This document shows positions 34,345 through 43,393 of a stretch of DNA of 64,000 nt, one piece after another. The position numbers and the translations under genes were made by a program. How positions within the stretch are numbered: position 1 is the first letter of the stretch; each line of letters starts with the position of its first letter. The notes beneath the pieces are model-generated. The model did no database searches, was not told the origin of the DNA, and was given only the letters and a program-made list of their open reading frames with translations. This DNA is from Hominimerdicola alba 8 (GTDB taxonomy: Bacteria > Bacillota > Clostridia > Oscillospirales > Ruminococcaceae), in the NCBI RefSeq assembly GCF_000178155.2, contig NZ_ADKM02000050.1, forward strand, positions 1-64,000, written 5' to 3'.

Positions 34345-35358
34345 TTGTCTGAAACAAAAAAGGTAACAGGAATAAAGGTAAAGGGTATAGGCAAGTATGT
34401 GCCCGAGATGATAGCATCGAACGAGGATTTCGCTAAGATAGTCGATACCAGTGATGAGTGGATAACCCAGCGTACAGGCATCAAGACAAGGCACATCACC
34501 AACGGCGAACCTACCTACTGGATAGGCGCTGAGGCGGCTAAGAAAGCCATCGCTGATGCGGGCATAGATGTCAGCGAGATAGACCTTATCATCTGCGCCA
34601 CAGTTACACCTGATTTCTACACACCCTCTACCGCCTGTCTTATACAGCGCGAGATAGGCGCTATAGGTTCAATGGCGATAGACATAAACTGTGCCTGCAC
34701 AGGCTTCGATTACGGTCTTGATATGGCAAGGCGCTACCTGCTTTCCGAGGACGATGTGAACACTGTTCTGCTGGTATCGGCAGAGGAACTTTCAAAGTTC
34801 ACCGACTATACTGACCGTTCAAGCTGTATCCTCTTTGGTGACGGCGCGGCGGCATTCGTGCTGGAAAGAAAGTACGATGCACTTTACTCGGCTTATCTGG
34901 GCGCAGACGGCAGCGGCGCTAAATTCCTTGTTTCACGCGCCATGAGGAGCGAGAACGTATTCCGCACCAACAAGGAAGATTTCGATATGGGCATGCCCGA
35001 AACAAAACTCCACTACTTCACACAGGACGGCAAAGAGGTATACAAGTTCGCGACTAAGGCACTGCCGCTGGCGGTAACAAAGGCTTGTGAAAAGGCGGGC
35101 ATCTCCCCCGAAGACCTTGACGCTATCGTTCCCCATCAGGCTAATGTGCGCATAATCGAAACTGCCGCAAAAAATCTTGGCGTTTCGATGGACAAGATGG
35201 TGGTATACATAGACCGCTACGGCAACACATCTTCGGCATCTATACCGATAGCTTTCTGTGATGCGGTGGCTGAGGGCAGGATAAAGCGCGGCGACAAGAT
35301 ATGCTTTGTAGGCTTCGGCGGCGGTCTGACCTACGCGGGCATAATATTTGAATACTGA
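34345..35358 (+). CDS. fabH: 3-oxoacyl-ACP synthase III
   Basis: A 337-residue initiating condensing enzyme that joins acetyl-CoA (or a branched starter) with malonyl-ACP. The catalytic triad is Cys118 (NCACTGFDYG), His264 (VPHQANVRI) and Asn294 (YGNTSSASIPIA). Translation starts at TTG, with AAGGAGGA 7 nt upstream. Its stop overlaps the next ATG. Confidence 0.96.
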   Translation: MSETKKVTGIKVKGIGKYVPEMIASNEDFAKIVDTSDEWITQRTGIKTRHITNGEPTYWIGAEAAKKAIADAGIDVSEIDLIICATVTPDFYTPSTACLIQREIGAIGSMAIDINCACTGFDYGLDMARRYLLSEDDVNTVLLVSAEELSKFTDYTDRSSCILFGDGAAAFVLERKYDALYSAYLGADGSGAKFLVSRAMRSENVFRTNKEDFDMGMPETKLHYFTQDGKEVYKFATKALPLAVTKACEKAGISPEDLDAIVPHQANVRIIETAAKNLGVSMDKMVVYIDRYGNTSSASIPIAFCDAVAEGRIKRGDKICFVGFGGGLTYAGIIFEY

Positions 35359-36029
35359 TGGGTTCCAGGCTGATGCACTTCGCGCTTGGCAAGACACTTG
35401 CCGAGCGGCTGGACATCAATGATAAAGAGGGTCTTATCATCGGCAGTATACTGCCCGATGCACTTCCCGCCAAAGAGAAGCAGGAGCGCAATTCGCACTT
35501 CATATCTGTATTTGATGACGGGCGTTACAAGTGGTTCGACAGTCTGACTTTCTTTGAAAAGTACAGGCAAGAGGTCATGGAAGACCCGATATATCTGGGG
35601 TATTATTTCCATCTTATCTCAGACAATATCTTCCGTCAGACCTTTTACATCGACATGGGGCTTCTTTCACGGCGCGGCGAGAAGAGCCTGTTTGAAGAAT
35701 TCTACCGCGACTACAATCTGCTCAACCCCATGATAACAGAAAATTTCGGTCTGACAAGGACGCTGACAGTCCCCGAAAGGCTGAGAGATACGCGGCTGTA
35801 TCGTGATTTCGGCTTTGAACCTGAAAACCTCATAGCTGATATTTACGCGGACATGCAGATGCACATCGAGGGCGAACTGATGCACTTTGATATGGATATA
35901 GTGCGCGGCTTTGTTGAAAAGAGCGCTGATGTCTGCATGAAAGAATATGCTGCTATAAAAGAGGGCAGACACGTTTACACCAAGTACGAAATGGCGATAG
36001 AGAACCATTATTCCAAAAGCGGCAAATAA
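35358..36029 (+). CDS. Zinc-dependent phospholipase C-like protein
   Basis: A 223-residue soluble, mainly helical protein. The pattern MHFALGKTLAE, GSILPDALPA and YYFHLISDNIFRQ, with His and Asp residues spaced as metal ligands, resembles the zinc-dependent phospholipase C/S1-P1 nuclease-like domain common in Firmicutes. It overlaps fabH by 1 nt (TGATG), so it is translated with it. A lipid-related role is suggested by position only. It has no signal peptide, unlike secreted phospholipase C. Confidence 0.65.
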   Translation: MGSRLMHFALGKTLAERLDINDKEGLIIGSILPDALPAKEKQERNSHFISVFDDGRYKWFDSLTFFEKYRQEVMEDPIYLGYYFHLISDNIFRQTFYIDMGLLSRRGEKSLFEEFYRDYNLLNPMITENFGLTRTLTVPERLRDTRLYRDFGFEPENLIADIYADMQMHIEGELMHFDMDIVRGFVEKSADVCMKEYAAIKEGRHVYTKYEMAIENHYSKSGK

Positions 36030-36068
36030 AACGAATTTAAAGAAAATATATAAAGAGAGGTAAAAACA

Positions 36069-37007
36069 ATGACTACCACAAAAACAAGGATAACCGACCT
36101 GCTGGGCATAAAGTACCCTATACTTCAGGGCGGCATGGCATGGGTCGCTGAACACACACTGGCAAGCGCTGTCACAAATGCAGGCGGCGCAGGCATAATC
36201 GCAGGCGGCTCGGCACCCATCGACTACCTGCGCGAGCAGATAAGGCTGACCAAAGCCGCTGTGGGCGACAAGCCTTTCGGTGTGAACATCATGCTGATGA
36301 GCCCGAATGCTGACGACCTGGCAAAGCTGGTCATCGAAGAGGGCGTGCCTTTTGTAACAACAGGCGCGGGCAATCCGGGCAAGTACATGGCAGACTGGAA
36401 AGCCGCAAATATCAAAGTGATACCTGTTGTTCCCTCTGTTGCGCTGGCAAAGAGAATGGAGAGAAGCGGCGCTGACGCAGTCATCGCTGAGGGCACCGAG
36501 TCGGGCGGTCACATCGGTGAGAACACTACGATGTGCCTTGTTCCGCAGGTAGTTGACGCAGTTGAGATACCCGTTATCGCAGCAGGCGGCATCGCTGACG
36601 GCAGAGGTATCTGCGCAAGTTTCATGCTGGGCGCTGAGGGCGTTCAGGTGGGCACACGCTTCCTCGCCGCTGAGGAATGTCAGATACACCCCACCTACAA
36701 GGAACTGGTAGTCAAGGCTAAGGACACTGACAGCGTGGTAACCGGCAGAACTACAGGTCACCCATGCAGAAATGTCAAGACAAAGTTCTTAAAACAGCTG
36801 GCTAAGCGCGAGATGGAGGGCGGTATCGACCCTGACGAGTTTGAGAAGATAACACTCGGCGCACTGAGAAAGGCTGTTCAGGACGGCAACCTCGATGAGG
36901 GTTCGTTCCTCTGCGGCGCTATCGCGGGCATGGTAAACGAAGTAAAGCCTGCGAAGGAGATAGTCGAGGAAATGTTCGCACAGGCAGAAGCGATATTTAA
37001 TTCATAA
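36069..37007 (+). CDS. fabK: FMN-dependent enoyl-ACP reductase
   Basis: A 312-residue TIM-barrel flavoprotein of the FabK/nitronate monooxygenase family that performs the last reduction of the elongation cycle. Typical segments are YPILQGGMAWVAEHTLA, AEGTESGGHIGE (FMN and substrate site) and IAAGGIADGRG with GVQVGTRFLA (FMN phosphate). FabK replaces FabI in many Firmicutes and confers natural triclosan tolerance in known cases. GAGAGG precedes the ATG. Confidence 0.95.
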   Translation: MTTTKTRITDLLGIKYPILQGGMAWVAEHTLASAVTNAGGAGIIAGGSAPIDYLREQIRLTKAAVGDKPFGVNIMLMSPNADDLAKLVIEEGVPFVTTGAGNPGKYMADWKAANIKVIPVVPSVALAKRMERSGADAVIAEGTESGGHIGENTTMCLVPQVVDAVEIPVIAAGGIADGRGICASFMLGAEGVQVGTRFLAAEECQIHPTYKELVVKAKDTDSVVTGRTTGHPCRNVKTKFLKQLAKREMEGGIDPDEFEKITLGALRKAVQDGNLDEGSFLCGAIAGMVNEVKPAKEIVEEMFAQAEAIFNS

Positions 37008-37080
37008 TTTTTTGTGGTCAAAGGTCGGCGCTTTTATCGCCTGACTATCCTGACAATGATATTTGACGGAGGAAAATAAA

Positions 37081-37815
37081 ATGGCAACAGCATTTATAAC
37101 AGGTTCGGCAAGAGGTATCGGTGCGGCTATCGCGCTCAGACTTGCTGAGGACGGTTTTGACATAGCACTCAACGACATCAGCGAGGCTATGTTCGAGGAT
37201 AACGATATAATGGAAAAGATAGCCGCAAAGGGCGTAAAGGTACAGAAGTTCATCTGCGATGTATCGAACTACGCACAGGCTGAGGAAACTGTAAAAGCTA
37301 TCAAGGCTGAGTTCGGTTCTATCGATGTTCTTGTAAACAACGCGGGCATCACAAGGGACGGTCTGATGGCGAGAATGAGCGAAGAACAGTATGACATGGT
37401 AGTTGCTGTCAACCAGAAGAGCGTTTTCAACATGTCTAAGTTCGTGGGCAACGTTATGATGCGCCAGAAGTCGGGCAGGATAATCAACCTTGCTTCGGTG
37501 GCAGGCGTTTACGGCAATCCCGGACAGATAAACTATTCGGCAACAAAAGCCGCTATCATCGGCATGACAAAGACTGTCGCCAAGGAACTGGGTTCGCGCG
37601 GCATCACCTGCAACGCGGTAGCGCCGGGCTTCATCAAGACCCCCATGACCGACAAGCTGACCGATGACCAGAAGAACGCTATGCTGGGTCAGATAGCTAT
37701 GAAGCGTTTTGGCGAGGTCGAGGACATCGCGGGCGTGGTATCTTTCCTCGCTTCAAAGGACGCGGCTTACGTGACAGGACAGGTCATCGAGATAAGCGGC
37801 GGCATAATGATGTAA
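37081..37815 (+). CDS. fabG: 3-oxoacyl-ACP reductase
   Basis: A 244-residue short-chain dehydrogenase. NADPH motif GSARGIG is at residues 8-14, NNAG at about 86-89, and the catalytic residues are Ser139, Tyr152 and Lys156 (NYSATKAA). The start is the ATG at 37081, with GGAGG upstream, rather than an in-frame TTG 18 nt earlier. Confidence 0.96.
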   Translation: MATAFITGSARGIGAAIALRLAEDGFDIALNDISEAMFEDNDIMEKIAAKGVKVQKFICDVSNYAQAEETVKAIKAEFGSIDVLVNNAGITRDGLMARMSEEQYDMVVAVNQKSVFNMSKFVGNVMMRQKSGRIINLASVAGVYGNPGQINYSATKAAIIGMTKTVAKELGSRGITCNAVAPGFIKTPMTDKLTDDQKNAMLGQIAMKRFGEVEDIAGVVSFLASKDAAYVTGQVIEISGGIMM

Positions 37816-37861
37816 AACCGATAAATATGGATATATCTCTAAATTACAAGGAGTGTTTTAA

Positions 37862-39097
37862 TTGAGCAGAAGAGTAGTGATAACGGGTATGGGTACCATA
37901 AACCCGCTGGGCAAAAATGTTGAAGAGTTCTGGGAGAACATCAAGGCGAACAAGAACGGTCTTAGTTACATCGACCAGTTCGATGCCTCTGATTTCCCCG
38001 TTAAGATAGTCGGTGCAGTCAAGGATTTTGACCCCACCGAGTATATAGAGAAGAAAGAAGCAAAGCGCATGGACAGGTTCACACAGTTCGCGCTGGCGGC
38101 TTCAAAGCAGGCGCTTGAGAACGCGGGCAGCGACCTCAAAGACCTTGATCCTTTCCGTGTGGGCGTTATAATCGGTGTAGGCATCGGCGGTCTGAACATG
38201 ACCGAAGCTGAGGTGACAAAATTCAACGAGAAGCCCGATAAGGTATCGGTATTCTTCATACCCATGATGATAGGCAATATGGCGGCAGGCACAGTTGCAA
38301 TGAAAACAGGCTTCAAGGGCGATAACTACTGCACCACCACTGCATGTTCATCTGCTACCCACGCCATCGGTGAGGCTTTCCGCAAGATAAAGGACGGCTA
38401 TCTCGATGCCTGCCTCTGCGGCGGTTCTGAGGCTTGCATATCCAGATTTGCACTCAGCGGCTTCAACAACATGAAAGCCCTCTCGCAGGCTACCGACCTT
38501 GACAAGGCTTCCACACCTTTCGATGCGAACCGTCAGGGCTTCGTACTGGGCGAAGGTTCGGGCATGCTGGTGCTGGAAGAGTATGAACACGCAAAGGCAA
38601 GGGGCGCAAACATCATCGCAGAAGTTGCAGGCTACGGCGCAACAGGCGATGCTTACCACATGACCAGCCCTTCACCTACAGGCGAAGCTGCTGCACATGC
38701 TATGGAAATGGCATACAAGGAGGCAGGTCTTGCGCCTGAGCAGGTAAACTACATCAACGCACACGGCACTTCAACAGGGCTGAACGACAAGTACGAAACA
38801 AACGCTATCAAGATAGCGCTCGGTGAAGATGCTGCGCGTAAGACAGTCATCAATTCCACTAAGTCTATGGTAGGTCATCTGCTGGGCGCGGCAGGCGGCG
38901 TTGAAGCCATCGTTACTGCACTGTCTGTAAAGAACGACTTCGTACACAAGACCATAAACTTCACCACCCCCGACCCTGAGTGCGACCTTGACTACGCAGT
39001 TGATGCCAACCGCGAGATGCCCGTATATGCGGCACTTTCAAACTCGCTGGGCTTCGGTGGTCACAATGCTACGATCTGCATAAAGAAGTGCGACTAA
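37862..39097 (+). CDS. fabF: 3-oxoacyl-ACP synthase II
   Basis: A 411-residue elongation condensing enzyme. The catalytic triad is Cys162 (TTACSSATHAIG), His301 (NAHGTSTGLND) and His339 (MVGHLLGAAGG). Translation starts at TTG (37862) with AAGGAG 8 nt upstream. Confidence 0.97.
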   Translation: MSRRVVITGMGTINPLGKNVEEFWENIKANKNGLSYIDQFDASDFPVKIVGAVKDFDPTEYIEKKEAKRMDRFTQFALAASKQALENAGSDLKDLDPFRVGVIIGVGIGGLNMTEAEVTKFNEKPDKVSVFFIPMMIGNMAAGTVAMKTGFKGDNYCTTTACSSATHAIGEAFRKIKDGYLDACLCGGSEACISRFALSGFNNMKALSQATDLDKASTPFDANRQGFVLGEGSGMLVLEEYEHAKARGANIIAEVAGYGATGDAYHMTSPSPTGEAAAHAMEMAYKEAGLAPEQVNYINAHGTSTGLNDKYETNAIKIALGEDAARKTVINSTKSMVGHLLGAAGGVEAIVTALSVKNDFVHKTINFTTPDPECDLDYAVDANREMPVYAALSNSLGFGGHNATICIKKCD

Positions 39098-39118
39098 TAG
39101 AAAAGGAGAATATCACCG

Positions 39119-39601
39119 ATGAGTGAGAAGATACACGGTCAGTTCGACCTTGAAACAATTGAGAAGCTCGCTGATATAATCAACGCTAAGGAACTCTCCG
39201 AGTTGACTATAACCGACGGCGGCACTACCATCACCATTAAGGGCAAAAGACCTGCTCCTGCGCCCGCTCCTATCCCTATGATGCCCCCGATTGGCGCACC
39301 CGCAGGCATGCCTCAGATGCCCGCACCCGCACAGGGCTTTGATGCCCCCGCAGCTGCACCCGTTTCGGGCAAGCAGGTGAAAGCGCCTATCGTAGGCACT
39401 TTCTATTCTGCACCGTCACCCGATTCAAAGCCTTTCGTAAAGGTAGGCGACAGGGTGAAGAAGGGCGATGTCATCTTCATCATCGAATCGATGAAGGTGA
39501 TGAGCGAGGTGCCCAGCGAATTTGACGGCGTTGTAAAGGAGATATGTGTTCAGAACGGCGATGCGGTCGAATATGACCAGACTATAATGGTGCTTGAATA
39601 A
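39119..39601 (+). CDS. accB: Acetyl-CoA carboxylase biotin carboxyl carrier protein
   Basis: A 160-residue carrier. A short N-terminal helical region is followed by an Ala/Pro/Met-rich flexible linker (about 45-82) and the biotinyl domain, with biotin on Lys126 in ESMKVM. It is separated from accC by four genes and a mobile element, whereas accB and accC are usually neighbours. Confidence 0.96.
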   Translation: MSEKIHGQFDLETIEKLADIINAKELSELTITDGGTTITIKGKRPAPAPAPIPMMPPIGAPAGMPQMPAPAQGFDAPAAAPVSGKQVKAPIVGTFYSAPSPDSKPFVKVGDRVKKGDVIFIIESMKVMSEVPSEFDGVVKEICVQNGDAVEYDQTIMVLE

Positions 39602-39650
39602 CTCCCCTTTCGTTTAAACGCGGCGTTTGCCCGCAGAAAGGCTGACAACT

Positions 39651-40100
39651 ATGAAAAAGATCTATCTTAAATTCACCATTGCGGCAGTTGTTATGCAGCT
39701 GCTTTTGTGGGCAGTATTCTGCCTGTACGACTACGAGATAGACGAGGGCAGGATACGCATTCATTACATTTTGCGATACATCGTTGATTTTCTGTTGCTT
39801 TTCGCACTGCCTGCCGTTCCTGCGGTGCTGTACCTGCTAAAAGAGAAGCTGTTCAGCACAGGCGAGCGCATAAAGGATACTGCGATACACTGTATCATAT
39901 GGACGGCTGTATCGGCACTGATATCACTGCCGCTCTGGGATGCCGTTAATTACGACCACTGGTTCATTCATCAGAGGCGTATAATGTTCAACGGTATGGA
40001 GTATCTGATATTCGCCATCACATCAGCCGCAGGCTTTGTACTGCTAACACCGATAGCTATGGGCATTCGCCATTTTGTCAGAAAAAAGCGGGGTGCATGA
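39651..40100 (+). CDS. Four-helix membrane protein of unknown function
   Basis: A 149-residue membrane protein with four predicted helices (about 6-27, 45-68, 80-100, 115-137). The start is the ATG at 39651 with GAAAGG upstream; the longer in-frame TTG is unsupported. It forms a pair with the next gene, which has the same size and topology, and the two may be distant paralogues. No family was recognised. Confidence 0.7.
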   Translation: MKKIYLKFTIAAVVMQLLLWAVFCLYDYEIDEGRIRIHYILRYIVDFLLLFALPAVPAVLYLLKEKLFSTGERIKDTAIHCIIWTAVSALISLPLWDAVNYDHWFIHQRRIMFNGMEYLIFAITSAAGFVLLTPIAMGIRHFVRKKRGA

Positions 40101-40104
40101 TATT

Positions 40105-40578
40105 ATGGAACAGTATGATATCCATCCGCGCAGGAATTTCCTGATATTCTGCGTTGCAGTGCATCTTGCGGGCTTTTTCGCGGCAATAGTCACCGACTAT
40201 CTTGATAATTTTCTTGACGATGATACGAACAAATATGTGTACTTTGCGTGTCTGCCGCTGGCCGCGATGCCGATAGCTTATCTGATAAACTACAAAAAGC
40301 TGACAGGTGAAAGTGACTCCGCAGTGGGCAAGCACTTCAAGGAAATAGGCATATGGCTGTTGACCGTATTCCCGATGGGTGCGATCTTGTTCACGGTACT
40401 CTTAGCTTTACGTGTCACTGAGCACATTTATAGTGCAGCTGAGTATTATCTGGGCTATCTTGGGGTATGTACGCTGAGCATATTTTTTGTTACACCGCTG
40501 TACAAGATGGGCAGAATGATAATATCAGCAGGCAGAAAATCTGACGATGACTATTACCGCTATTACGGCGGTATGTGA
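40105..40578 (+). CDS. Four-helix membrane protein of unknown function
   Basis: A 157-residue membrane protein with four helices (about 12-33, 47-65, 80-105, 113-135) and a Tyr/Asp-rich C-terminal tail. It starts 4 nt after the preceding stop at ATG 40105. Topology and size match its upstream neighbour. Both lie inside the fatty-acid operon between accB and fabZ. Confidence 0.7.
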   Translation: MEQYDIHPRRNFLIFCVAVHLAGFFAAIVTDYLDNFLDDDTNKYVYFACLPLAAMPIAYLINYKKLTGESDSAVGKHFKEIGIWLLTVFPMGAILFTVLLALRVTEHIYSAAEYYLGYLGVCTLSIFFVTPLYKMGRMIISAGRKSDDDYYRYYGGM

Positions 40579-40645
40579 GATGCTTCACAACAAATGAAAA
40601 CACCGACCCTGACGGTCAAAAATAAATCTGAAAGGAGCTGCTGAG

Positions 40646-41077
40646 ATGGCAGTTTTAATGAATAAAGAACAGATAATGGAAGTCATACCCCACCGCGACC
40701 CTTTCCTGCTCATTGATGAGATAAACGAACTGGAAGTCGGCAAGAGGGTGAAAGCCACAAAGTACATAAAGGAAGATGATTTCTGGTTCAAGGGTCACTT
40801 TCCGCAGTACCCTGTTACTCCGGGTGTGCTGATGGTGGAGATGTGCGCACAGGCGGGCGCTGTTGCTCTGCTGGCACTGCCTGAGAACAAGGGCAAGATA
40901 GGTTTCTTCGGCGGCATCAACGACTGCAAGTTCCGCCAGCAGGTGGTACCGGGCGACACGCTGGAGATAGAAGTCGAGATCATCAAGGTAAAGGGACCTA
41001 TCGGCGTGGGCAAGGCGCTGGCTACCGTAGGCGGCAAGAAGGCTGTTTCCTGCGAGATAACATTTGCAATAAAGTAA
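40646..41077 (+). CDS. fabZ: 3-hydroxyacyl-ACP dehydratase
   Basis: A 143-residue hot-dog fold dehydratase. The catalytic residues are His51 (FKGHFPQYPVTPG) and Glu65 (MVEMCAQAG), with HRDPFLLID at the N-terminus. AAAGGAG precedes the ATG. Confidence 0.96.
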   Translation: MAVLMNKEQIMEVIPHRDPFLLIDEINELEVGKRVKATKYIKEDDFWFKGHFPQYPVTPGVLMVEMCAQAGAVALLALPENKGKIGFFGGINDCKFRQQVVPGDTLEIEVEIIKVKGPIGVGKALATVGGKKAVSCEITFAIK

Positions 41078-41080
41078 CAT

Positions 41081-41096
41081 ATGGTAAACGACATAA
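41081..41096 (+). repeat. Single copy of the GTAAACGAC tag
   Basis: ATGGTAAACGACATAA lies 3 nt after the fabZ stop, the same position relative to the upstream gene as the copy after cysK. Confidence 0.5.
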
Positions 41097-41129
41097 AAAC
41101 AGGGCATCTTCCGAAAAGGAGAGTCTGAC

Positions 41130-41732
41130 ATGAAGCCTGACCTGAAAAAAATGCAGTGGACAAGACCTCCGCATTCTTTCACTATCGGAGAGGATAAGGT
41201 GGAGATAGTCACCGAACCGCACACCGACTTGTGGCAGAGGACTTATTATCATTTCCGCAACGACAATGCCCCTGTTTTACAGGCTGAGAGCGATGAAAAA
41301 TTCTTCTCGTTCACCGTCAGGACAGAGTTTGCATCAACGACCCGATTTGACCAGTGCGGCGTTGCAGTCTACCTTGATTGCGACAACTGGGTAAAGGCAT
41401 CTGTTGAGTACGAAAATGACAGGATACAGCGTCTTGGCAGTGTGGTCACAAACAACGGCTATTCAGACTGGGCATCGGTCGATATCGACGCTTCGGTGAA
41501 AGTCATGTGGTTCAGGCTGAGCCGCCGCGAGGAAGATATCTGCATAGAAAACTCCCTTGACGGCGTGGATTTCAGCCAGATGCGCATCTGCCACCTTTTC
41601 AGCCTGAAAGATACCATAAAATTCGGCATCTACGCATGCAGTCCCGAAGAGTCGTCATTCAGAGCGACTTTCACCGATATGGAGGTCACTGAATGCAAGT
41701 GGCTCGCCCATGACGGTCAGCAGCCCGACTGA
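41130..41732 (+). CDS. DUF1349 concanavalin-like protein
   Basis: A 200-residue beta-sandwich protein of the DUF1349 family (distantly concanavalin A-like). Characteristic segments are RTYYHFRNDNAPVLQ, DQCGVAVYLDCDNWVKASVEYEND and FRLSRREEDICIENSLDG. Members occur widely beside sugar-metabolism genes; the function is unknown. It lacks a signal peptide. Its presence in a fatty-acid operon is unexplained. A mobile element is inserted 12 bp after its stop. Confidence 0.78.
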   Translation: MKPDLKKMQWTRPPHSFTIGEDKVEIVTEPHTDLWQRTYYHFRNDNAPVLQAESDEKFFSFTVRTEFASTTRFDQCGVAVYLDCDNWVKASVEYENDRIQRLGSVVTNNGYSDWASVDIDASVKVMWFRLSRREEDICIENSLDGVDFSQMRICHLFSLKDTIKFGIYACSPEESSFRATFTDMEVTECKWLAHDGQQPD

Positions 41733-41744
41733 TGAAAAACTTAT

Positions 41745-41906
41745 ATGACTATCCCTTTAGCACACCACCAAAAAATACCTTTATAACAAGGAAATACTGA
41801 GTTGATGTTATCTTTCCCCCGCCGCAGGCGGGGGAAAGATAAACGCCAACTATATTCAGTTCCCGATATAACATCGTTTATTTTGGTGTGTCAGCGGGAT
41901 AACCAC
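41745..41906. mobile_element. Miniature inverted-repeat element, family 1, long form
   Basis: A 162 bp element with imperfect terminal inverted repeats (ATGACTATCCCTTTAGCACACCA against GTGGTTATCCCGCTGACACACCA). It is flanked by an exact 10 bp direct repeat, AAAAACTTAT (41735-41744 and 41907-41916). The centre carries a 14 bp-stem GC palindrome at 41810-41840. There is no reading frame for a transposase. It lies within the fatty-acid operon between the DUF1349 gene and accC. Confidence 0.9.
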
Positions 41907-41936
41907 AAAAACTTATCGCGACAGTTGTACTGCCGC

Positions 41937-41969
41937 ATCTTTTCTCCCGCCGACGGCGAGGGGAAAGAT
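41937..41969. repeat. Stand-alone GC palindrome upstream of accC
   Basis: ATCTTTTCTCCCGCC, GAC, GGCGAGGGGAAAGAT: an imperfect 15 bp stem close in sequence to the centre of the family 1 element 100 bp to its left. Confidence 0.7.
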
Positions 41970-42022
41970 ACCGCAGCTGCATCAACAGCTGATAAATAAT
42001 TTTCCTTATCAAGGAGTAAGAT

Positions 42023-43393
42023 ATGTTAAAAAAAGTTCTGATAGCCAATCGCGGCGAGATCGCGGTGCGTGTTATACGTGCCTGCCGTGAACTTGGCATA
42101 AAAACTGTGGCGGTATATTCCACCGCCGACAAAAATGCACTGCACGCCATGCTCGCAGATGAAGCAGTCTGCATCGGCGGTCCGCAGAGCAAGGACAGCT
42201 ACCTGAATGTACGCGCGATAATCTCAGCCTGCGAGATAACGGGCGCGGAAGCTATCCACCCCGGATTCGGTTTTCTGTCCGAGAATCCCGCTTTTGCCCG
42301 CATGTGCGAAAAGTGCGGCATAGTTTTCATAGGTCCGCGTGCGACTTCGATCGAGATGCTGGGCGACAAGGCGCAGGCTAAAGAAACTATGAAAGAAAAC
42401 GGCGTGCCTGTAATAATGGGCAGTGACGGCGCGATATCCAATATACACGCCGCAAAGACCCTCGCACGCGACTTGGGCTACCCTGTGCTGGTCAAAGCAT
42501 CGGCAGGCGGCGGCGGACGCGGCATACGCATCGTGGAGAGCGAGGAAGAGCTTGAACCGATGATGAAGGCTGCCCGTCAGGAAGCGCTGGCATGCTTCGG
42601 CAATGACGAGGTGTACATAGAGAAGTTCATCAAAGACCCTAAGCACATCGAGATACAGATACTCGCTGACGACTACGGCGATGTCATATATCTTGGTGAG
42701 CGCGACTGCTCGATGCAGCGCAGAAGACAGAAAGTCCTCGAAGAAGCACCCTCACCTGCCAGCTTCATGACAGAAGAACTGCGTGCGAAAATGGGCAGGG
42801 CTGCTGTCACAGCTGCAAGGGTATGCGGCTACAGGAATGCAGGCACGATAGAATTTCTGGTGGACAGCAACGGCGATTTCTATTTTATGGAGATGAACAC
42901 CCGCATACAGGTCGAACACCCCATCACTGAGGCTGTAACGGGCATCGACCTTGTAAAGCAGCAGCTTCTTATAGCGGGCGGCGAAAGGCTCACGATAAAG
43001 CAGGAAGATGTCAAGCTGACAGGTCACGCGATAGAGTGCCGTATAAATGCCGAAGACCCCGCTAATGACTTCCGTCCGTCACCGGGCAGGATAAACTCAA
43101 TGTTCATACCAGGCGGATTTGGCGTGCGTGTGGACACTGCGGCTTATTCGGGCTATGAGATACCGCCTTACTATGATTCGATGATAGGCAAGCTGATAGT
43201 ACACGGCAAGAACCGCGAAGAAGCCATAGCTAAAATGAACTGGGCGCTGGCTGAGTTCATCGTTGACGGCGTTGCCACCAACGTTGATTTCCAGCTGAAA
43301 CTGATACGCCGCCCCGAGTTCATCGACGGCAACTACGACAACGGCTTCCTCAACCGCACAGATATACTTGCTGATGAAAGAGGTGAAGACTGA
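42023..43393 (+). CDS. accC: Acetyl-CoA carboxylase, biotin carboxylase subunit
   Basis: A 456-residue ATP-grasp enzyme that carboxylates biotin on AccB. It shows KVLIANRGEIAVRVIRACRE at the start, the glycine-rich ATP loop KASAGGGGRGIRIV (about 157-170), and the catalytic EMNTRIQVEHPITE region. AAGGAG precedes the ATG. Confidence 0.97.
   Translation: MLKKVLIANRGEIAVRVIRACRELGIKTVAVYSTADKNALHAMLADEAVCIGGPQSKDSYLNVRAIISACEITGAEAIHPGFGFLSENPAFARMCEKCGIVFIGPRATSIEMLGDKAQAKETMKENGVPVIMGSDGAISNIHAAKTLARDLGYPVLVKASAGGGGRGIRIVESEEELEPMMKAARQEALACFGNDEVYIEKFIKDPKHIEIQILADDYGDVIYLGERDCSMQRRRQKVLEEAPSPASFMTEELRAKMGRAAVTAARVCGYRNAGTIEFLVDSNGDFYFMEMNTRIQVEHPITEAVTGIDLVKQQLLIAGGERLTIKQEDVKLTGHAIECRINAEDPANDFRPSPGRINSMFIPGGFGVRVDTAAYSGYEIPPYYDSMIGKLIVHGKNREEAIAKMNWALAEFIVDGVATNVDFQLKLIRRPEFIDGNYDNGFLNRTDILADERGED

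Noticed and set aside
35667-36761. Long open frame (364 codons) on the minus strand opposite the phospholipase-like gene and fabK
   Set aside because: It is antisense to two well-supported coding genes, rich in Cys, His and Tyr as expected for a mirror frame of GC-biased codons, and lacks a ribosome site.
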